A stretch of 64,000 nt of DNA from Pseudoxanthomonas sp. Root65 (GCF_001427635.1 NZ_LMHA01000003.1:124001-188000); one strand, 5' to 3'; positions 7,987-18,162 are shown, counted from the first letter of the stretch. Translations and numbers: made by a program. The notes: generated by a model not told the origin, from the letters alone.

Positions 7987-9858
7987 TCAGCGGCTCATGA
8001 ATTCGGGAGTCATCAGGATCAGCGCCACCAGGCTGCGCAGGCGCTCGTGGTTGTAGTGCCGCTTCAGGTCGCTGCCCTGCCAGGTGTTGGTGTCGGTGAT
8101 GACGTAGGTGTTGGGGTCGCCGTTCTGCGCCAGGAAGGCGACCAGCGCCTGCTTGCGCGCGGCCTCGGGCTGGTAACCCAGGATGCGCGTGCACCAGAAC
8201 GTCACCAGGTTGTTCGCAGTCCAGTTGGCTACGGGTACGTTGGCGCGCGTGGTGTCGACGATCGGGTGCAGCGGTACCTCGCCGTCCCGCGTCTCGGTCA
8301 GCCAGCCCAGCAGTCGCCAGGTCATGGCGTACGAGTTGGATCCCGACCATGCCAGCCCGGTGTCCGGATACCCGTTCGGCGCAGGCCAGTTGTACGGCGT
8401 GTGGCCGGTGAAGCCGTACAGCCACATGAAGTCGCCGCTGCGGCCGTGATCCGGGCGGATCGTCCAGTCGCCACCGAGCGTGCGCATGGCGGCGACGGCG
8501 CAATCGAACGGGCGGCGGTTCTTCTGCCCGAAGCTGTTGATGAAGTCGTCGGAGTTCAGGATGTGGCGCAGCACGAGTTCGATCTGGTTGGGCGCGCGCC
8601 AGTTGGCGCGGAAGATCGCCGCGGCGCTGTCGATCAGCGCCTGCTTCGGCGTGTCGCTGATGAAGCGGCGGATCAGCTTCTTGCAGATGAACTTGGCCAC
8701 GCGCGGATGGCTGGCCAGGCGGTCCAGCACGTCGCGGCCATCCTTCAGTGCGGGCTGCTCGGGATAGATCAGCATGCCGAGCAGGAACTTCGGGCCGGCG
8801 TCGTGCCAGGACTGGCGGTAGACGAAGGTGCCGTCGTTCTCGCTGGGGAACTGCCAGTGGCCGTTCTTCGCCGACCAGCCGGTGAACGCAGCCGAGGTCT
8901 CGTACACGTCGATGTCGGTGTAGCCGATCGGGTAGGCCGGATCCTCGGGGCAGGGCGGCACCTGGAACGGGTCCATGAAGCCCAGGTAGTTCTCCGCGCC
9001 GAAGGTATGCAGTTCCAGCAGCTCACGGGCGAAGTTCTCGTTCGGGCCCGAGCGCGAGTTGCTGATGTTGTCCAGGTAATAGAGCATCGCCGTGCTCTGC
9101 GCGACGGCTTCCAGCATCACGCGGAAGTTGCCCTTGGCGTTGGCGCGGATCACGTCGCGGTCGTAGTGCACGAACACCGGGCCGGTGCTGAACTCGTTGC
9201 CCAGCACGTTGAAGTGGTCGTGCCAGAAGTTGACCAGCACCTCGCGCAGTTGCCGGCGCGAATGCACCGCCCGCACGAAGGCGGCGCGCTGCACTTCGTT
9301 GGCGGGACGGATGCGGATGCCGTATTCCGGATCGGTCACCACGTGGTCGGCCCAGAGCTGCGCCAGCGATTTGTTCAGCGTGGTGTAGCCGGCGGCAGTG
9401 AGGCGATTGGTGACGGCGCTGTCGTCGATCGCATCCCAGTTCAGCTGCCAGTCCACGTAGTTGGCCAACCGCTGCTGATTGGTGCTGCCCAGCGCATTGA
9501 ACTCGGCGATCGTGGTGGCGGTGGCGCCGTAGCTGAGGTTGTTGAGCGCCTGCACCGCGAACGGCGGGCGCGCCATCGTCACCAGGCGCGGATTCGACTG
9601 GCCCATCATCACGCGGCCGCCGCTCTCGAGGGCCACGGCTTCCGGTGCCGGCGTGGTGTCCTTCGGGCTGGCGCGCTCGCCGCCCTTCCACCCGTATAAG
9701 CGGTTCAGGCGCTGGCGCACCTGGGTGTCGAGGCTGGGTGGGGCCGCCTGCGGTTTCGCCAGCCCACGGGCGTCGAGACGGGCGCGCGTGGTGACGGCCT
9801 TGCGCCGCCATGAGCCGCGCGCGAAGAGCCGACGCCACGGGACGGTGTAGTACGCCAT
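7987..9858 (-). CDS. DUF1800 domain-containing protein
   Basis: A 623-residue protein with the DUF1800 pattern: FWHDHFNV near residue 215, NENFARELLELHTFG near 275, and a C-terminal LMTPEFMSR. The N-terminus is very basic (WRRLFARGSWRRK) and has no classical signal, so localisation is uncertain. It may travel with, or act on, the Tat-exported DUF1501 partner 8 bp downstream. Function is unknown for the family; the fixed pairing suggests one two-component envelope or exported system. It is the first gene of the two-gene unit, with its promoter expected in 9859-9956. Confidence 0.92.
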   Translation of the reverse strand: MAYYTVPWRRLFARGSWRRKAVTTRARLDARGLAKPQAAPPSLDTQVRQRLNRLYGWKGGERASPKDTTPAPEAVALESGGRVMMGQSNPRLVTMARPPFAVQALNNLSYGATATTIAEFNALGSTNQQRLANYVDWQLNWDAIDDSAVTNRLTAAGYTTLNKSLAQLWADHVVTDPEYGIRIRPANEVQRAAFVRAVHSRRQLREVLVNFWHDHFNVLGNEFSTGPVFVHYDRDVIRANAKGNFRVMLEAVAQSTAMLYYLDNISNSRSGPNENFARELLELHTFGAENYLGFMDPFQVPPCPEDPAYPIGYTDIDVYETSAAFTGWSAKNGHWQFPSENDGTFVYRQSWHDAGPKFLLGMLIYPEQPALKDGRDVLDRLASHPRVAKFICKKLIRRFISDTPKQALIDSAAAIFRANWRAPNQIELVLRHILNSDDFINSFGQKNRRPFDCAVAAMRTLGGDWTIRPDHGRSGDFMWLYGFTGHTPYNWPAPNGYPDTGLAWSGSNSYAMTWRLLGWLTETRDGEVPLHPIVDTTRANVPVANWTANNLVTFWCTRILGYQPEAARKQALVAFLAQNGDPNTYVITDTNTWQGSDLKRHYNHERLRSLVALILMTPEFMSR

Positions 9859-9956
9859 GCGGATTTCCCTGCCTTCCCCGGAATGCGGGAAGTATTGGGC
9901 AAGAGCCGCGCGCCGTTTGCGACCGCGCGCACAGCCCGGTCACGCCATCCGCGGCC

Positions 9957-11360
9957 TCAGACCCAACCGGTGGCGTAGAACACGCCGATCACCACGAAGA
10001 CCGCCGCGGTCTTGATCAGGGTGATGGCGAAGATGTCCTTGTACGACTGCCGGTGACTGAGGCCTGTGACCGCCAGCAGGGTGATGACCGCCCCATTGTG
10101 GGGCAGGGTGTCCATGCCGCCGGAGGCCATGGAGGCCACGCGGTGCAGCACGTCCATCGGGATGCCGGCCGCGTTGGCGTTGGCGATGAAGCTGTCCGCC
10201 ATCGCCGCCAGCGCGATGCTCATGCCACCCGAGGCCGAGCCGGTGATGCCCGCCAGCGCGGTGACCGAGATGGCTTCGTTGACCAGCGGATCGGGAATGG
10301 CCTGCAGCGCGTTGGCCACCACCAGGAAGCCGGGCAGGGCGGCGATGACTGCGCCGAAGCCGTATTCCGACGCGGTGTTCATCGACGCCAGCAGCGCGCC
10401 GCCGATGGCGCTCTTCGTACCCTCGGCGAAGCTGGCGAACACCGGCTTCCACGCGAACAGGATGACCGCGGCGATGCCCACCAGCAGCGCGCCCTGCACG
10501 GCCCAGATGGCGGCGACCTTGGCCACGTCCTGAACCACCGGCGCCGGGCTGCCGATCACCGCCGGCACGAACGACTGCGTTTCGCCGTAGAACCCCGGGA
10601 TCCAGCGGGTGAACAGGAAGTTGGCCACGCCCACAAGCAGCAGCGGCAGGATGGCGACCAGCGGATGCGCCAGCCGGTCGCCCTTGAACGGCTCGGGCTC
10701 GTTGCGCAGCTCGTCGTTGCCGGCGTAGCCCTCGCCGTTGCGCGCGGCCACGCGGCGGCGCCATTCCAGGTAGCTCATGCCGACGATCAGGATGAACACG
10801 CCGCCGAGCGTGCCCAGCACCGGCGCGGCCCAGCCGGTGGTGCCGAAGAACGAGGTGGGGATGATGTTCTGGATCTGCGGCGTGCCCGGCAGCGCATCCA
10901 TGGTGAAGGTGAAGGCGCCCAGCGCGATGGTGCCCGGCACCAGTCGCTTGGGGATGTTGCTCTGGCGGAACAGCTCGGCGGCGAACGGATACACCGCAAA
11001 TACCACCACGAACAGCGACACGCCGCCGTAGGTCAGCAGCGCGCAGACCAGCACGATCGACAGCATGGCGCGCTGCGCACCGACCACCTTGATGGTGGCG
11101 GCGACGATCGCCTTGGAGAAACCGGAGATCTCGATCAGCTTGCCGAACACCGCACCCAGCAGGAACACCGGGAAATACAGCTTGAGGAAGCCGACCATCT
11201 TGTCCATGAACAGGCCGGTGAACATGGGCGCAACCAGCGAGGGATCGGTCAGCAGCACCGCGCCGAGGGCCGCGATGGGCGCGAACAGGATGACGCTGTA
11301 GCCGCGGTAGGCCACGAACATCAGGAAGCACAGCGCGGCCAGCACGATCAGGAACGACAT
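9957..11360 (-). CDS. GntP-family permease, probable D-3-hydroxybutyrate transporter
   Basis: A 467-residue inner-membrane protein with about a dozen hydrophobic segments and the typical GntP N-terminus (short hydrophobic helix, then YRGYSVILFAPIAAL). The family transports gluconate and other hydroxy acids, including D-3-hydroxybutyrate in bdhA-linked members. The 3HB dehydrogenase and 3HB-oligomer hydrolase further along, and a 16-bp motif shared between their promoters, argue for 3HB here. That assignment is inference. The start at 11360 follows GAGGAG at good spacing; the frame to 11492 is a non-protein-like extension. It is divergent from the TonB receptor. Confidence 0.85.
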   Translation of the reverse strand: MSFLIVLAALCFLMFVAYRGYSVILFAPIAALGAVLLTDPSLVAPMFTGLFMDKMVGFLKLYFPVFLLGAVFGKLIEISGFSKAIVAATIKVVGAQRAMLSIVLVCALLTYGGVSLFVVVFAVYPFAAELFRQSNIPKRLVPGTIALGAFTFTMDALPGTPQIQNIIPTSFFGTTGWAAPVLGTLGGVFILIVGMSYLEWRRRVAARNGEGYAGNDELRNEPEPFKGDRLAHPLVAILPLLLVGVANFLFTRWIPGFYGETQSFVPAVIGSPAPVVQDVAKVAAIWAVQGALLVGIAAVILFAWKPVFASFAEGTKSAIGGALLASMNTASEYGFGAVIAALPGFLVVANALQAIPDPLVNEAISVTALAGITGSASGGMSIALAAMADSFIANANAAGIPMDVLHRVASMASGGMDTLPHNGAVITLLAVTGLSHRQSYKDIFAITLIKTAAVFVVIGVFYATGWV

Positions 11361-11430
11361 CCAGCACTCCTCGGCCAAGCGCCGGTTTCGGTGCGGCGAG
11401 TATCGGCAGCGGCCCGGTGCCCGGCCCACT

Positions 11431-11446
11431 GTACGAAGGTACGATG
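11431..11446 (+). promoter_or_regulatory. Putative regulator-binding motif shared with the 3HB dehydrogenase/hydrolase promoter
   Basis: The sequence GTACGAAGGTACGATG lies between the divergent GntP permease and TonB receptor genes, 70 bp and 84 bp from the two start codons. Near-identical GTACCAAAGTACGATG lies at 21111-21126 in the divergent bdhA/oligomer hydrolase region. GTAC repeats with a 4-base spacer give partial dyad symmetry. The nearby LuxR-type regulator is the natural candidate to bind it (inference). Confidence 0.55.
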
Positions 11447-11530
11447 CCGCCCGCGCGGCCCCGGCCCTAGTGTTCGCTGCAATCGGCGGCATCCGTCCGC
11501 CGCTCTGTCATACCCGGGAGGGGGAGACCC

Positions 11531-13750
11531 ATGAAGCGCAAGCACCTGAGCCTGGCCATCGGCTGTGTCCTGTTGTCGTCCATGCCGCTGGCGTGGGCGC
11601 AGGACGCCGCAACGACCGCCAGCGCGCCCGCCACCAACGCCACCACGCTCGATTCGGTCAAGGTGACCGCGCGCAAGCGCGAGGAAACCCTGCAGGACGT
11701 GCCGGTCGCGGTCACCGCCTTCACGCCGGAGACGCTGGACAAGCTCAACATCAAGGACCTGGGCGACCTGGACGCGCAGGTGCCCAACCTGACCGTCTAC
11801 GCCGCGCGCGGCTCGACCAGCACGGTGACCGCCTACATCCGCGGCGTGGGACAGGCCGATCCGCTGTGGGGCGTGGACCCGGGCGTGGGCATTTACCTGG
11901 ACGACGTGTACATCGCGCGTCCGCAGGGCGCGCTGCTGGACGTGTTCGACGTGGAGCGCATCGAAGTGCTGCGCGGCCCGCAGGGCACGCTGTACGGCAA
12001 GAACACCATCGGTGGCGCGATCAAGTACATTTCGCGCGGCCTGCCGCAGGAGACCACCGGCTTCGCCTCGGTCACCGTGGGCAACTACAACCAGCTGGAC
12101 GTCAAGGCGGCGCTGGGCGGCGAGATCGGCGGCAAGGACAGCGGCCTGCGCGGCCGCGTGTCGGTGGCGAGCATGAACCGCGACGGTTTCGGCACCAACA
12201 CCTTCACTGGCCAGGAAGTCAGCGACAAGGAAATCAACGCCGTGCGCATGCAGCTGGGTGCGTATTCGCAGGACGATTTCGACGTGCAGATCGCGTTCGA
12301 CTACATGGACGACCAATCCGGCGTGCGTGGCGCGAAGATGCTGGCGCCGAACCCGCTGGCCCCGACCTATCCGCCGACCGACGACCGCTACGACATCCGC
12401 AGCGGCATGAAGAACATCAACGACACCGAGATGAAGGGCGCCTCGGTTACCGCCAACTGGCGGCCGAGCGAGAACTGGGCATTCAAGTACGTGGCCGCCA
12501 AGCGCGAGTCCGACACCGAGACCAACATCGACTTCGACACCACGCCACGTCCACTGGTCGACGTGCGCGCGTTCTACAGCGACAGCCAGGTCAGCCAGGA
12601 ATTCCAGGCCAACTACGATGGCGGCGGTCGCGCGCGCGGCGTGATGGGCCTGTACTGGTTCAACGGCGACGCCGGCGGCCAGGTGCTGAACTACTTCTGG
12701 AATCCGCTGCTGGCCACCGGTCTGACCAACCCCTTGTTCGGCGATACCCAGGGCGTGGTCAATACCAAGAGCATCGCGCTGTACGCGGACTGGACCTTCG
12801 ACCTGACCGACCGGCTGAAGCTGGACGTCGGCGCGCGCTACACCGACGAGGACAAGCACGCGGTCGCGCTGAACCGCTTCTACACCAGCACCCAGTACGA
12901 CACCTCGTGGGGCACGGCGGCGAACTTCGACAAGACGGTGAACTTCAAGAACGTCTCGCCGAAGGTCTCGCTGGACTACCAGGTCACCCCGGACATCATG
13001 ATCTACGGCCTGGCCTCGCGCGGCTTCAAGTCGGGTGGCTACAACATCCGCGCCAACACCACCGCGGTGCCGCGCTCGGGCGAGCCGTTCGACGACGAGC
13101 AGGTCGACAGCTTCGAGATCGGCAGCAAGATGTCGTTCCTCGACCAGCGCATGTTCCTGAACCTGTCCGCGTTCCACAACAAGTACGAGGACATCCAGCT
13201 GTCGGTGTTCACCTCGTACACGCTGCCGAACGGTTCGCAGAGCTTCTTCGGCGACTTCACCAACGCCGGCAAGGGGACGGTCAACGGCGTGGAAGTGGAG
13301 TACCAGTTCCTGCCGACGGCCAACTGGCTGATCAGCGGCAACCTGGCCTGGCTGGACGCGAAGTACGACGAGTTCATCAGCAGCGGCGTCAACATCGCCG
13401 ACACGCAGTACTTCACCAATGCGCCGGAGTTCTCGGGTGCGCTGAACGTGGAATACCGCACCGACCTGGCCAGCGGCGGCAACCTGTCGGCGCGCGTGGG
13501 CTACTCCTACCAGTCGGAGGTGTGGCCGACGACCGACCTGAGCCCGGTGATCAAGCAGGAAGGCTACGGGCTGGTCAACGCCGGCGTGATCTGGAAGGTC
13601 AACGACGCTTGGAGCCTGTCGCTGCAGGGCACCAACCTGGCCGACGAGGAATACCGCACCACCGGCTACAACATCGCCGCCTACGGCGTGCTGACCGGCT
13701 TCTACGGTCCGCCGCGCCAGTACAGCCTGACCGCGCGCTACGACTTCTGA
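11531..13750 (+). CDS. TonB-dependent receptor
   Basis: A 739-residue outer-membrane receptor. It has a Sec signal peptide ending LAWAQ, a plug domain (about residues 40-170) with the typical VLRGPQGTLYGKNTIGGAI motif, a beta-barrel for the rest, and a terminal aromatic residue (ARYDF) as used for barrel assembly. A clear GGAGGGGGAG precedes the ATG. Family members import iron complexes, sugars or other nutrients; the substrate is not readable. Its place in the 3HB locus, with the shared motif in its promoter, suggests a hydroxybutyrate-related compound such as oligomers. It is transcribed toward the hybrid kinase 111 bp downstream. Confidence 0.93.
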   Translation: MKRKHLSLAIGCVLLSSMPLAWAQDAATTASAPATNATTLDSVKVTARKREETLQDVPVAVTAFTPETLDKLNIKDLGDLDAQVPNLTVYAARGSTSTVTAYIRGVGQADPLWGVDPGVGIYLDDVYIARPQGALLDVFDVERIEVLRGPQGTLYGKNTIGGAIKYISRGLPQETTGFASVTVGNYNQLDVKAALGGEIGGKDSGLRGRVSVASMNRDGFGTNTFTGQEVSDKEINAVRMQLGAYSQDDFDVQIAFDYMDDQSGVRGAKMLAPNPLAPTYPPTDDRYDIRSGMKNINDTEMKGASVTANWRPSENWAFKYVAAKRESDTETNIDFDTTPRPLVDVRAFYSDSQVSQEFQANYDGGGRARGVMGLYWFNGDAGGQVLNYFWNPLLATGLTNPLFGDTQGVVNTKSIALYADWTFDLTDRLKLDVGARYTDEDKHAVALNRFYTSTQYDTSWGTAANFDKTVNFKNVSPKVSLDYQVTPDIMIYGLASRGFKSGGYNIRANTTAVPRSGEPFDDEQVDSFEIGSKMSFLDQRMFLNLSAFHNKYEDIQLSVFTSYTLPNGSQSFFGDFTNAGKGTVNGVEVEYQFLPTANWLISGNLAWLDAKYDEFISSGVNIADTQYFTNAPEFSGALNVEYRTDLASGGNLSARVGYSYQSEVWPTTDLSPVIKQEGYGLVNAGVIWKVNDAWSLSLQGTNLADEEYRTTGYNIAAYGVLTGFYGPPRQYSLTARYDF

Positions 13751-13861
13751 GGACGCGCAAGGTAACGATGCGGGAACGGCAGCGCCGGGCGAAAGCCCGC
13801 CGTTGCTGCGTTATGCTCGCCGCATGCCACGCCATGCGCACCACGCCGGGGAAATGACGGG

Positions 13862-16800
13862 ATGCTGAGCGTCGGCATGGTGGTGCTGGCCGGGCTGCTG
13901 TGGCTGGGCGTGCTGTTCGGCACGGCGCTGTATGCCGAGCGTCGGCCGCACGTGCTGGCGGTGCAATGGCCGTACATCTATGCGCTGTCGCTGGCGGTGT
14001 ACTGCACCTCATGGACGTTCTTCGGCACGGTGACGCAGGCGGCGCGCTATGGCTGGCCGCTGCCGCCGACCTTCGTGGGCACCATCCTGCTGTACGTGTT
14101 CGGTGCGTTCCTGCTGGTGCGGCTGGTGCGGCTGGCACGCGAGTCGAATGCGACCTCGCTGGCGGACCTGATCGCCACGCGGCTGGGCAAGGACGGCTGG
14201 CTGGCCGCGACGGTGACCCTGGTCGCCGCGCTGGGGCTGATTCCCTACATCGCGCTGCAGCTGAAAGCGGTGGCGATGAGTTTCGCGCTGCTCACGCGTT
14301 CGCCCGGCAATGACGCCTTGCCGGCGTGGCAGGACAGCGCGTTGTACGTGGCGCTGGCGATGGCGGTGTTCGCCATGTTGTTCGGCACGCGCCGCGCGAG
14401 TGCGGTGGAGCACAACCGCGGGCTGATCCTGGCGATGGCGTTCGAGTCGCTGTTCAAGCTGGCGGCGATGCTGGCGCTGGGGCTGTTCGTCTGGTTCGGA
14501 TTGCCGGACCTGCCGCCGGCGCCGCCGGTGCCCTCGGCACCGCCGTCCACCACCTACGGGTTCCTGCCGCTGGTGGCACTGGGCGTGCTGGCGATGTTCA
14601 CCCTGCCGCACCAGGTGCACGTGGGGGTGGTGGAATGCCGCGACGAGCGCCACGTGCGCACCGCGCGCTGGCTGTTCCCGCTGTACATGGTGCTGATGGC
14701 CGCGCCGCTGCTGCCGCTGGCGCGGGCGGGCGGGGCGATGTTCGGCGATGCCGTACCGTCCGATCTTTACGTGCTGGCGCTGCCGCTGTCGCAGGGTCAT
14801 CAGGGCCTCGCGTTGCTGGCCTTCCTCGGCGGCCTGAGCGCGGCCACCGGCATGGTGGTGGTCAGCACGCTGACGCTCAGCCTGATGATCGGCAACCACT
14901 GGTTGGCGCCCGGCCTGCTGCGCGGCGGCTGGCTGCGCGGCCGCGGCGGCGACCTGCGGGGTGCGGTGCTGGCCCAACGCCGCGTCGGCATCGTGGCGGT
15001 GATGCTGCTGGCGTGGGCGTACAGCCGGCTGGTCGCCGGCAACGACGCGCTGGCCGACGTGGGCGCGGTGTCGTTCTCGGCGCTGGCCACACTGGCACCG
15101 GCGCTGGGGTTTGCGATCTGGCGTCCGCAAACGCCGCCGCGCGCGGTGATCGCCGGCATCGTCGCCGCATTCGCCGTCTGGATGTGGCTGCTGCTGTTGC
15201 CGGTGGCGATGGATGCGCGCGGCGTGGCGCCGGCGTGGTTGCAGAGTGGTCCGTTCGGTCTGGCCAGCCTGTCGCCGGATGGCTTCTTCGGTCTGACCGG
15301 CTGGAGCCGGTTGGGTCGGGCGGTCGGCGTCAGTCTGTTCCTCGGCACCGCAGTGACGTTCCTGGTGACGGGCTGGCACGGCAGCGCGCCGCGCCGCGCC
15401 GACAGCCGTGGTTTCGATGCGAAGACGCTGCGCGACGCCGGCCGTCGCTTCCTCTCGCGCGAACGCGTGGAGGAACTGCTGTCCGATGCGCCCCGCAGCG
15501 GCCCGGTTCCGGCACCCATCGAGGCACGGCTGGAGCGCGAACTGGCGGCGGTGCTGGGTTCGGCCTCGGCGCGCCTGCTGCTGGATGCCGCGCGCCGCGA
15601 GAGCGGCGACCTGGAAACCGTGGCCGCCATCGTCGGCGAGGTTTCGCAGGACCTTCGCTTCAACCAGCAGGTGCTGGAGGCCGCGCTGCAGAACATGAGC
15701 CAGGGCATCAGCGTGATCGACCGCGATCAGCGCCTGGTGGCCTGGAACCGGCGCTACGCGCAGATGTTCGGCTTCCCGCCGGAGGTCTTGCAGGTGGGGC
15801 GGCCGATCGCCGACCTGACCCGCTGGGCGCTGCAGCGCATGCCGCAACGCGGGTGGGACGAGCGTGCCCTGGAACGGCGGCTGGCCTTCATGCGCGCGGG
15901 CACGCCACACCTGACCGAGCGCGTCTTTCCCGACGGCAGCATCGTGGAGATCCGCGGCAATCCGATGCCGGGCGGCGGCTTCGTCGCCACCTATACCGAC
16001 GTCACCGCGTCGCGGCAGGCCGAGCGCGAACTGAAGCAGGCCAACGAGACGCTGGAACAGCGGGTGGTCGAGCGCACGGCGCTGCTGGAGCATGCCAAGC
16101 GCGAAGCCGAGCACGCGAACGATGCCAAGAGCCGCTTCCTGACCGCGATTGGCCACGATCTACTGCAGCCGCTGCACGCGGCGCAACTGTTCACCGATGC
16201 GCTGGCGCAGCAGCTGCCGGAGCCGCGCCAGCGCGAAACCGCGTTGCAGGTGCGCGGCGCGCTGGATTCCACCACCGACCTGCTGACCGGCTTGCTGGAC
16301 ATGTCGCGGCTGGAAGCGGGCGGCCTGTTGCCGGAACCGCGCGACCTGCCCTTGATGGAAGTGCTGGAACCGCTGGCCTCCGAGTTCCGCGTGCTGGCGC
16401 ACGAGCGCGGCCTGTCGTTCGCCATGGTGCCGACGCGGGCGTGGGTGCATACCGATCCGCAACTGCTGCGGCGCATCCTGCAGAACTTCCTCGCCAACGC
16501 CGTGCGCTATACCGCGCGCGGTGGTGTGCGGCTGGGCGTGCGGCGCATCGGTGAGCGCTTGCGCGTGGAGGTATGGGACACCGGCCCGGGCATCGCGCAG
16601 GCCGACCAGCAGCGGATCTTCGAGGAGTTCCGGCGCGGCGACGATGTGCCGGGGCAGGGGTTGGGGCTCGGACTGTCGATCGCGGACCGCATCGCCACGC
16701 TGCTGGACGCGCCGTTGTCGCTGCGCAGCCGGGTGGGGCGCGGCGCCGTCTTCGCGGTCGATCTGCCGCGGGCGACCGCACCCGTCGCCGCGCCGGTGGC

Positions 16801-17191
16801 GTTCGGCAAGCCGGGCCTCGCCGGTCGCCATGTGCTGGCAGTCGACAACGATCCCGTTGCGCTGTCCGCCTTGCAGCAGGTGCTCGAAGGGTGGGGATGT
16901 CGCGTCGCCACCGCCCGGGACAGCGTCGCCGCAGAAGACGCGTTGCGTGCACAGGCGGCCGACCTGTGGCTGTTCGATTACCACCTGGATGCTGGCGATA
17001 CGGGCGTTGCGATGGCCCAGCGTCTGCGTGCCACGCGTGGCCACCGCCCCTGCCTGATCCTCAGCGCCGACCAGACCGAAGCGGTCCGCCGCGCCGTGCG
17101 CGATGCCGAACTGCCGCTGCTGGCCAAGCCCGTGCGGCCGCTGGCGCTGAAGTCGGTGCTGGACCGGATGCTGGCGGCGCGAACGATGTAG
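13862..17191 (+). CDS. SSS-type hybrid sensor histidine kinase (CrbS/MxtR-like)
   Basis: A 1109-residue protein. Roughly residues 1-500 are a sodium:solute-symporter-like membrane module. A PAS domain follows at about 610-720, a HisKA domain with His765 in GHDLLQPLH, a HATPase domain with DTGPGI and a GLGLGL box, and a C-terminal receiver (about 995-1109) with phospho-acceptor Asp1039 and the conserved Lys in AKPV. This architecture is that of CrbS/MxtR kinases, which pair with LuxR-type regulators controlling acetate and short-chain carbon use. The matching regulator is probably the 19526-20188 gene. The symporter module may sense or transport the substrate. Which ligand it senses is inference. 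Confidence 0.9.
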   Translation: MLSVGMVVLAGLLWLGVLFGTALYAERRPHVLAVQWPYIYALSLAVYCTSWTFFGTVTQAARYGWPLPPTFVGTILLYVFGAFLLVRLVRLARESNATSLADLIATRLGKDGWLAATVTLVAALGLIPYIALQLKAVAMSFALLTRSPGNDALPAWQDSALYVALAMAVFAMLFGTRRASAVEHNRGLILAMAFESLFKLAAMLALGLFVWFGLPDLPPAPPVPSAPPSTTYGFLPLVALGVLAMFTLPHQVHVGVVECRDERHVRTARWLFPLYMVLMAAPLLPLARAGGAMFGDAVPSDLYVLALPLSQGHQGLALLAFLGGLSAATGMVVVSTLTLSLMIGNHWLAPGLLRGGWLRGRGGDLRGAVLAQRRVGIVAVMLLAWAYSRLVAGNDALADVGAVSFSALATLAPALGFAIWRPQTPPRAVIAGIVAAFAVWMWLLLLPVAMDARGVAPAWLQSGPFGLASLSPDGFFGLTGWSRLGRAVGVSLFLGTAVTFLVTGWHGSAPRRADSRGFDAKTLRDAGRRFLSRERVEELLSDAPRSGPVPAPIEARLERELAAVLGSASARLLLDAARRESGDLETVAAIVGEVSQDLRFNQQVLEAALQNMSQGISVIDRDQRLVAWNRRYAQMFGFPPEVLQVGRPIADLTRWALQRMPQRGWDERALERRLAFMRAGTPHLTERVFPDGSIVEIRGNPMPGGGFVATYTDVTASRQAERELKQANETLEQRVVERTALLEHAKREAEHANDAKSRFLTAIGHDLLQPLHAAQLFTDALAQQLPEPRQRETALQVRGALDSTTDLLTGLLDMSRLEAGGLLPEPRDLPLMEVLEPLASEFRVLAHERGLSFAMVPTRAWVHTDPQLLRRILQNFLANAVRYTARGGVRLGVRRIGERLRVEVWDTGPGIAQADQQRIFEEFRRGDDVPGQGLGLGLSIADRIATLLDAPLSLRSRVGRGAVFAVDLPRATAPVAAPVAFGKPGLAGRHVLAVDNDPVALSALQQVLEGWGCRVATARDSVAAEDALRAQAADLWLFDYHLDAGDTGVAMAQRLRATRGHRPCLILSADQTEAVRRAVRDAELPLLAKPVRPLALKSVLDRMLAARTM

Positions 17192-17199
17192 CCGCCATC

Positions 17200-17622
17200 G
17201 TCGTCCCAGCGAACGCTGGGACCCATCTTGCTCTTGCTTCGTAGCATTCCAGCGCCTTGTATCAGATCCGACGCAGAGCAACCGCAAAAGCGCAAATGGA
17301 TCCCAGCGTGCGCTGGGATGACGTCCTGGAGGGATGAGTGGTCTCGTCGTCCCAGCGAACGCTGGGACCCATCTTGCTCTTGCTTCGTAGCATTCCAGCG
17401 CGTTGGATCAAATCCGACGCAGAGCAACCGCAAGAAGCGCAAATGGATCCCAGCGTGCGCTGGGATGACGTCCTCGAGGGGCGGAAGAAGTTCCGTCATC
17501 CCGGCGAAAGCCGGGCCGCAGCGACTCGATTTCCAGGATTCGTGGTTGCTCAGAAAGCACTGGGTCCCGGCTTGACCCGCCCTCCGGCGGTTGAATGCCG
17601 CCGGGATGACGGCGTGAGTGGG
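17200..17622. repeat. Three intergenic hairpin repeats (two type A, one type B)
   Basis: This 464-bp gap between the kinase and the NUDIX gene is filled by two copies (17200-17335 and 17345-17480) of an element with outer hairpins GTCCCAGCGAACGCTGGGAC and ATCCCAGCGTGCGCTGGGAT. One copy (17500-17622) of an element starting CGTCATCCCGGCGAAAGCC follows. The same elements recur in the array at 18625-19517. No ORF in the gap looks like a protein. Confidence 0.85.
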
Positions 17623-17655
17623 TAGAATCCGCGCTTCGCCGCAGAAGGTTCTTCC

Positions 17656-18144
17656 ATGCCCTACACCCCCATCGTCGCCACCCTCGGTTACGTGCTGTCG
17701 CCCGATCGTTCGCAGGTGCTGCTGATCCATCGCAATGCGCGCCCGGACGACCAGCACCTGGGCAAGTACAACGGCCTGGGTGGCAAGATCGAGCGCGACG
17801 AGGACGTGGTGGCCGGCATGCGGCGCGAGATCCTGGAGGAGGCCGGCATCACCTGCGACGAGATGCGCCTGCGCGGCACCATCAGCTGGCCGGGCTTCGG
17901 CAAGAACGGCGAGGACTGGCTGGGTTTCCTCTTCGTGGTCACGGCCTACAGCGGCACGCCGTTCGAGCGCAATCCCGAGGGCACGCTTGAGTGGGTGCCG
18001 GTGGAGAAGATCATGGACCTGCCGTTGTGGGACGGCGACCGCCACTTCCTGCCGCTGGTGTTCGACGCCGATCCGCGCGGCTTCCACGGCGTCATGCCGT
18101 ACCGCGATGGCCGCATGGTGTCGTGGGATTATTCGCGCATCTGA
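17656..18144 (+). CDS. NUDIX hydrolase (8-oxo-dGTP diphosphatase type)
   Basis: A 162-residue protein with a perfect Nudix box: GGKIERDE, seven residues, then REILEEAGI, matching G-x5-E-x7-REU-x-EE-x-GU. The start at 17656 directly gives the first strand (YTPIVATLGYVLS). Such proteins hydrolyse a nucleoside diphosphate linked to another group; length and box fit an MTH1/MutT-like oxidised-nucleotide hydrolase, but the substrate is inferred. It stands between repeat clusters and is not obviously in an operon. Confidence 0.9.
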   Translation: MPYTPIVATLGYVLSPDRSQVLLIHRNARPDDQHLGKYNGLGGKIERDEDVVAGMRREILEEAGITCDEMRLRGTISWPGFGKNGEDWLGFLFVVTAYSGTPFERNPEGTLEWVPVEKIMDLPLWDGDRHFLPLVFDADPRGFHGVMPYRDGRMVSWDYSRI

Positions 18145-18162
18145 AGGCCGCGTGCTGGACCC

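Noticed and set aside
13751..13861. A terminator after the TonB receptor (CGGGCGAAAGCCCG hairpin)
   Set aside because: The hairpin has no run of T after it, and the kinase gene follows in the same direction, so intrinsic termination is not supported.
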